From Bacteroidota bacterium (GTDB taxonomy: Bacteria > Bacteroidota > Ignavibacteria > SZUA-365 > JAADGX01): a stretch of DNA of 8,561 nt. Position 1 is the stretch's first letter. Every line of letters begins with the position of its first letter. Below are positions 5,608 to 8,561 of this stretch, piece after piece. The notes below the pieces were generated by a model that did no database searches, was not told where the DNA came from, and worked only from the letters and a program-made list of their open reading frames with translations. A program made the position numbers and the translations under genes. The stretch covers positions 1-8,561 of the forward strand of contig JAJRXL010000297.1 of NCBI GenBank assembly GCA_024276335.1, read 5' to 3'.

Positions 5608-7494
5608 ATGTTACTTGACGCAGTTCGAATCCAGCGATACAAGAGGATCAAAGACTCGGGATGGGTTCGGATAAACCGGATGACGGCGCTGGTAGGGAAG
5701 AACGAGTCCGGCAAGACTTCGTTTCTACGGGCTTTACACCGGCTGAATCCGTACAACGAAGAAGATTCGTATTTCAACATTATCAAAGAATATCCACGGG
5801 ACCAATACGCCGCGGACCGGGACAAGGAAAAACGAATGGTGGTTTCGGCGCGTTTCATCCTCAACCGGAAGGAAACAGCGGAGATCAACGCGGCATTCGG
5901 TGTCAAGTGCCTCACCTCGAAAGAAGTGGTTGTACACAAGCACTACGACAATTCGCGGACCTTCGAATATGCCGTGGACGAAGAGCAGTTTCTCCGTGAA
6001 TTCGTGAGCGCGCACATACCGGAGCTGGCCAAGAAAAGCCTTTCGTACGGCGATGTGGCCCAATGCATCGCGACCCTGAACAGCGTCAAGGAATCCACCG
6101 ACAATCCCGCCTTGAAAGAAAAGATCGAAAAGCTGGCGACGACATTGCGCAATCGCTTCCGTATCGGCATCACCAAGTACATCTTCGACACCCAGCTTTT
6201 CAAGCGTATCCCCCGGTTCATTTATTTTGACGAGTACTCGACGCTCAACGGGACCATCTACATCAACGACATCATCCAGCGGAAGCGCGAGCGCAGGCTC
6301 TCAAAGGCCGACCGGACGTTTCTCACTTTGTGCGACCTCGCCGGGATCACGCTGGAAGACCTCGTGCCCGACGATATCCGTTCCTCCTTCGAGGATCGCC
6401 AGATCAAAATGGAAGCCGCGTCCATCGCCGTTACGGACAAGGTCGCGGAATACTGGAGCCAGTCGGAATATGAAACGCAGTTCAAGCTCGACAACGACGT
6501 GCTTTCCATCATGATCCGCGATCTGAAGAACAGGGTCTCCATTAATTTCGACGAGCGGTCGCGCGGGTTCATCTGGTTTTTCAGTTTTTTCACCGTGTTC
6601 ATGCAGGAAAGCAACGGGCAGTACTCGAACACCATCCTCCTGCTTGACGAGCCGGGCATCAATCTCCATGCGTCGGCCCAGGCGGACCTGATCCGTGTTT
6701 TCGACAGCCTTTCCAAGACGAACCAGATTATCTACACCACCCATTCGCCCTTCATGCTGGATACACACAACCTGACGGACATCCGGATCGTGGAAGAGAG
6801 CAGTAACGGCACCATCGTACGGACCGATTTCAACACCAGCGACGCCGAAGCCCTGTTCCCGCTCCAGGCGGCGTTCAGTTTTTCCGCTGTCCACTCCTTG
6901 TTCGAAGACGTCTCGGCGGTCGTGGTGGAGAACCTGACCGATTACTGGTACCTGCAATCTCTCAACGAACTGCTCCGGGCCTCGGGAAAAACGCACCTGC
7001 GCAACACTTTTACCATCAGCCCGCTGGGAAGCAACGGCAATATTACGTCCCTCCTCGCCTTGCTCTTTGCGCATCGACTCAAGATCGTCATGCTTCCCTC
7101 CACCCGCCAATTCGGGTTCCACGTGGACCAGGCGTTCGTGGAACACTTGTTGAAACAAGGCAATATCATTCCCCTCGGCTCGATTCTCGATCGGCCGGAA
7201 GCGGGCATCGAGGATCTCATCGAGGAACCGTTTTACCTGGCGCTCGTCAACGACGTGTACAAGAGCCAGGTACAGGAACCGATCCTGGCCAGCAAGCTCG
7301 ACCGGAACATCCCCCGCATCGTTCCCCGGCTGGAAAAGCATTTCGAAGAAAAATACTCGACGTCGTTCCAGGCCATTTACCCGGCCCAGGCGTTCATGAA
7401 CCAGCTCCGGGACAAAGGGCTGCGGCTTCTTCCGGAAGCGACAATACGTAATTTTGAAACACTATTCGATCGAATCAATGCCGTGCAGTTCTAG
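5608..7494 (+). CDS. OLD-family ATPase with degenerate Toprim domain
   Basis: This 628-residue protein has the architecture of OLD-family (overcoming lysogenisation defect) nucleases: an N-terminal ABC/SMC-like ATPase and a C-terminal Toprim domain. ATPase motifs are complete: Walker A G30-K-N-E-S-G-K-T37, the signature-like R317-S-R-G-F-I-W-F-F325, Walker B I-L-L-L-D347-E348-P-G, and the H-loop TTHSPF with H379. Residues about 80-310 form the helical insertion between the ATPase lobes. The Toprim region starts with VVVE441-NLTD445, where EG is more usual, and ends with the IE535-D536-LI...FYLALVND segment typical of the family. The central metal-binding DxD is absent: the aligned positions read M-L-P497-S-T499. 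Nuclease activity by the usual two-metal mechanism is therefore doubtful. The start is ATG 5608 with a strong Shine-Dalgarno. The gene is alone: no helicase partner precedes it, and a convergent clpX follows. A phage-defence or DNA-repair role is possible but unproven. Confidence 0.85.
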   Translation: MLLDAVRIQRYKRIKDSGWVRINRMTALVGKNESGKTSFLRALHRLNPYNEEDSYFNIIKEYPRDQYAADRDKEKRMVVSARFILNRKETAEINAAFGVKCLTSKEVVVHKHYDNSRTFEYAVDEEQFLREFVSAHIPELAKKSLSYGDVAQCIATLNSVKESTDNPALKEKIEKLATTLRNRFRIGITKYIFDTQLFKRIPRFIYFDEYSTLNGTIYINDIIQRKRERRLSKADRTFLTLCDLAGITLEDLVPDDIRSSFEDRQIKMEAASIAVTDKVAEYWSQSEYETQFKLDNDVLSIMIRDLKNRVSINFDERSRGFIWFFSFFTVFMQESNGQYSNTILLLDEPGINLHASAQADLIRVFDSLSKTNQIIYTTHSPFMLDTHNLTDIRIVEESSNGTIVRTDFNTSDAEALFPLQAAFSFSAVHSLFEDVSAVVVENLTDYWYLQSLNELLRASGKTHLRNTFTISPLGSNGNITSLLALLFAHRLKIVMLPSTRQFGFHVDQAFVEHLLKQGNIIPLGSILDRPEAGIEDLIEEPFYLALVNDVYKSQVQEPILASKLDRNIPRIVPRLEKHFEEKYSTSFQAIYPAQAFMNQLRDKGLRLLPEATIRNFETLFDRINAVQF

Positions 7495-7503
7495 CCTCCT
7501 CTA
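7493..7503 (-). repeat. Right arm of the 11-bp inverted repeat, directly at the stop of the OLD gene
   Basis: AGCCTCCTCTA begins inside the TAG stop codon (7492-7494). It is the exact reverse complement of the Shine-Dalgarno region of the same gene (5593-5603). It also contains CCTCCT, the anti-Shine-Dalgarno core of 16S rRNA. In the mRNA it could mask the ribosome binding site over a long range. Confidence 0.6.
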
Positions 7504-7621
7504 GGGACGGGGATCGCTGCGTCCTGAACCGTGATTGCAGAGGAAGTCCCGTTGTGTGCCCTGATCGACTTACCAGCAATTACGGAAACGCGGCGTAAAA
7601 CCCGGCCGTGCATTGATCGGA

Positions 7622-7651
7622 AGAAAAGCAGGTCCGTCGACCTGCTTTTCT
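7622..7651. terminator. Bidirectional intrinsic terminator between the OLD gene and clpX
   Basis: AGAAAAGCAGGTC (7622-7634) and GACCTGCTTTTCT (7639-7651) form a perfect 13-bp stem around a 4-nt loop. A T-rich tract follows on the plus strand, and the A-rich left arm gives TTTTCTT on the minus strand. It can therefore end both convergent transcripts. The rest of 7504-7685 shows no gene; a 60-codon open frame at 7531 has no family features and crosses the end of clpX. Confidence 0.85.
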
Positions 7652-7685
7652 TTTATTCCAATATGATGCGTATTCCGCGAATCGA

Positions 7686-8561
7686 TCAGGCGGTTTTCTT
7701 GCTCTTGGCGTAAGTGAAGAGCGGTTCGGCACCGCTTTCCAGCGTCTCTCGCGTGATATAGCAGCGGACGATGTCGTCGCGCGAAGGAAGGCTGTACATG
7801 ATCTCCAGCATGTGGTTTTCCAGGATGGAGCGGAGGGCGCGTGCGCCGGTCTGGCGTTGCACGGCTTCCTCCACCACGTATTCGAGGGCTGCAGGATCGA
7901 ACTCCAATGACACGCCTTCCATGGCGAACAATTTCTTGTACTGCTTGATGATGGCGTTCTTGGGTTCGACCAGGATTTTCAGCAGGGCTTCCTTGCCCAG
8001 CGAGTGCAGGGCAGCGACCACCGGGATGCGGCCGATGAGTTCTGGAATTAACCCGTACTTCCGGAGATCGTCGGGTTCGACCTGGGCCAGGAGCAGATCC
8101 TCGTCGTATTCTTTCTTGTTGATAATTTCGGCGCTGAAGCCGATAGGGTTCTTGCCCACGCGCCGTTGCACAATTTCCGCGAGGTCCACGAAGGCGCCGC
8201 CGCAGATAAAGAGAATATTCTTTGTATTGATGTTGATCAGGGCCTGCTCGGGATGCTTGCGTCCGCCCTTCGGCGGCACGCCCGCGATGGTGCCTTCCAG
8301 GATTTTCAACAACGCCTGCTGAACGCCTTCGCCGGACACGTCGCGGGTGATGGATGGATTTTCGCTCTTGCGGGCGATCTTGTCCAGCTCATCGATGTAC
8401 ACGATACCCCGCTCGGCCCGCTGCACGTTGTACTCGGCATTCTGGAGGAGATTGACGAGGATGGTTTCTACGTCGTCGCCCACGTAACCCGCCTCGGTCA
8501 AGGTCGTGGCGTCGGCAATGGCGAAGGGCACATCGAGAACGTGGGCCAGGGTCTGAGCTAA
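7686..8561 (-). CDS. clpX: ATP-dependent Clp protease ATP-binding subunit ClpX (partial)
   Basis: ClpX is the AAA+ unfoldase that recognises tagged substrates and feeds them to the ClpP peptidase in the cytosol. The C-terminal 291 residues are visible; the zinc-binding domain and Walker A lie beyond the right edge. Counting from the edge, the pore-1 loop GYVG is at 25-28 and Walker B is VYIDELDKI with D57-E58. Further on come the pore-2 loop GGRKHPEQ (RKH), sensor 1 ILFICGG, the arginine-finger region RVGKNPIGF, the IPELIGRIPVVAAL segment carrying the IGR-like (IGF/VGF) region of the family, and sensor 2 TGARALRS. The protein ends in a short Lys-rich tail. The reading frame is open to the edge without an initiator, so this is a cut gene, not a broken one. 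Genes upstream of clpX, often clpP or tig, are outside the window. Confidence 0.97.
   Translation of the reverse strand, partial: LAQTLAHVLDVPFAIADATTLTEAGYVGDDVETILVNLLQNAEYNVQRAERGIVYIDELDKIARKSENPSITRDVSGEGVQQALLKILEGTIAGVPPKGGRKHPEQALININTKNILFICGGAFVDLAEIVQRRVGKNPIGFSAEIINKKEYDEDLLLAQVEPDDLRKYGLIPELIGRIPVVAALHSLGKEALLKILVEPKNAIIKQYKKLFAMEGVSLEFDPAALEYVVEEAVQRQTGARALRSILENHMLEIMYSLPSRDDIVRCYITRETLESGAEPLFTYAKSKKTA

Noticed and set aside
6301..7341. 346-codon open frame on the minus strand inside the OLD gene
   Set aside because: The translation is rich in Arg, Glu, Val and Gly without a domain or ribosome binding site; it is a codon-bias shadow of the OLD gene.
1..8561. CRISPR arrays, insertion sequences, prophage genes
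   Set aside because: No spaced direct repeats, transposase or integrase motifs, or phage structural genes were seen on either strand.

Overview
The window carries eight protein genes on both strands with short intergenic gaps and moderately GC-rich coding DNA. It looks like a bacterial chromosome, not a plasmid or phage. Housekeeping genes dominate (split methionine synthase, RidA, a HinT-type protein, ClpX). The ClpX and Rrf2 sequences recall Bacteroidota/Chlorobiota-type (FCB) bacteria, while the reactivation domain of the methionine synthase module recalls the version in cyanobacteria and other phyla. The lineage is a guess from remembered sequences; no 16S or other marker is present.

Layout, left to right. 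(1) 1-1325, minus: the cobalamin-binding and reactivation half of MetH as a separate protein, running off the left edge. (2) 1439-2789, plus: a two-gene operon of a CYTH-domain protein and a dimethylargininase-type hydrolase, one base apart. (3) 2790-3069: a gap with a degenerate tRNA-like remnant, a good promoter and three tandem 9-bp repeats, leading into (4) 3070-3522, plus: an Rrf2-family Fe-S regulator with IscR-like ligands. (5) 3634-4026, minus: RidA, convergent with the regulator. (6) 4134-4478, plus: a HinT-type histidine triad protein, divergent from RidA. (7) 4643-5353, plus: a NicO/UreH-like metal permease with a His-rich loop. (8) 5354-5607: an AT-rich leader with two competing hairpins, followed by (9) 5608-7494, plus: a 628-residue OLD-family ATPase-Toprim protein. 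(10) 7622-7651: a strong bidirectional terminator. (11) 7686-8561, minus: ClpX, running off the right edge.

The most unusual locus is the OLD-family gene. The ATPase half keeps every key motif, but the Toprim half has lost the metal-binding DxD (Pro-Ser-Thr in its place), so it may be a dead or repurposed nuclease. The gene has an elaborate leader: a 16-bp AU-rich hairpin, an overlapping alternative hairpin, two tiny leader ORFs, and an 11-bp perfect inverted repeat linking its Shine-Dalgarno to the bases just after its stop codon. It stands alone, without a GajB-like helicase partner. Other points of interest are the split MetH, the CYTH/DDAH pairing, and the tandem repeats in the Rrf2 leader.
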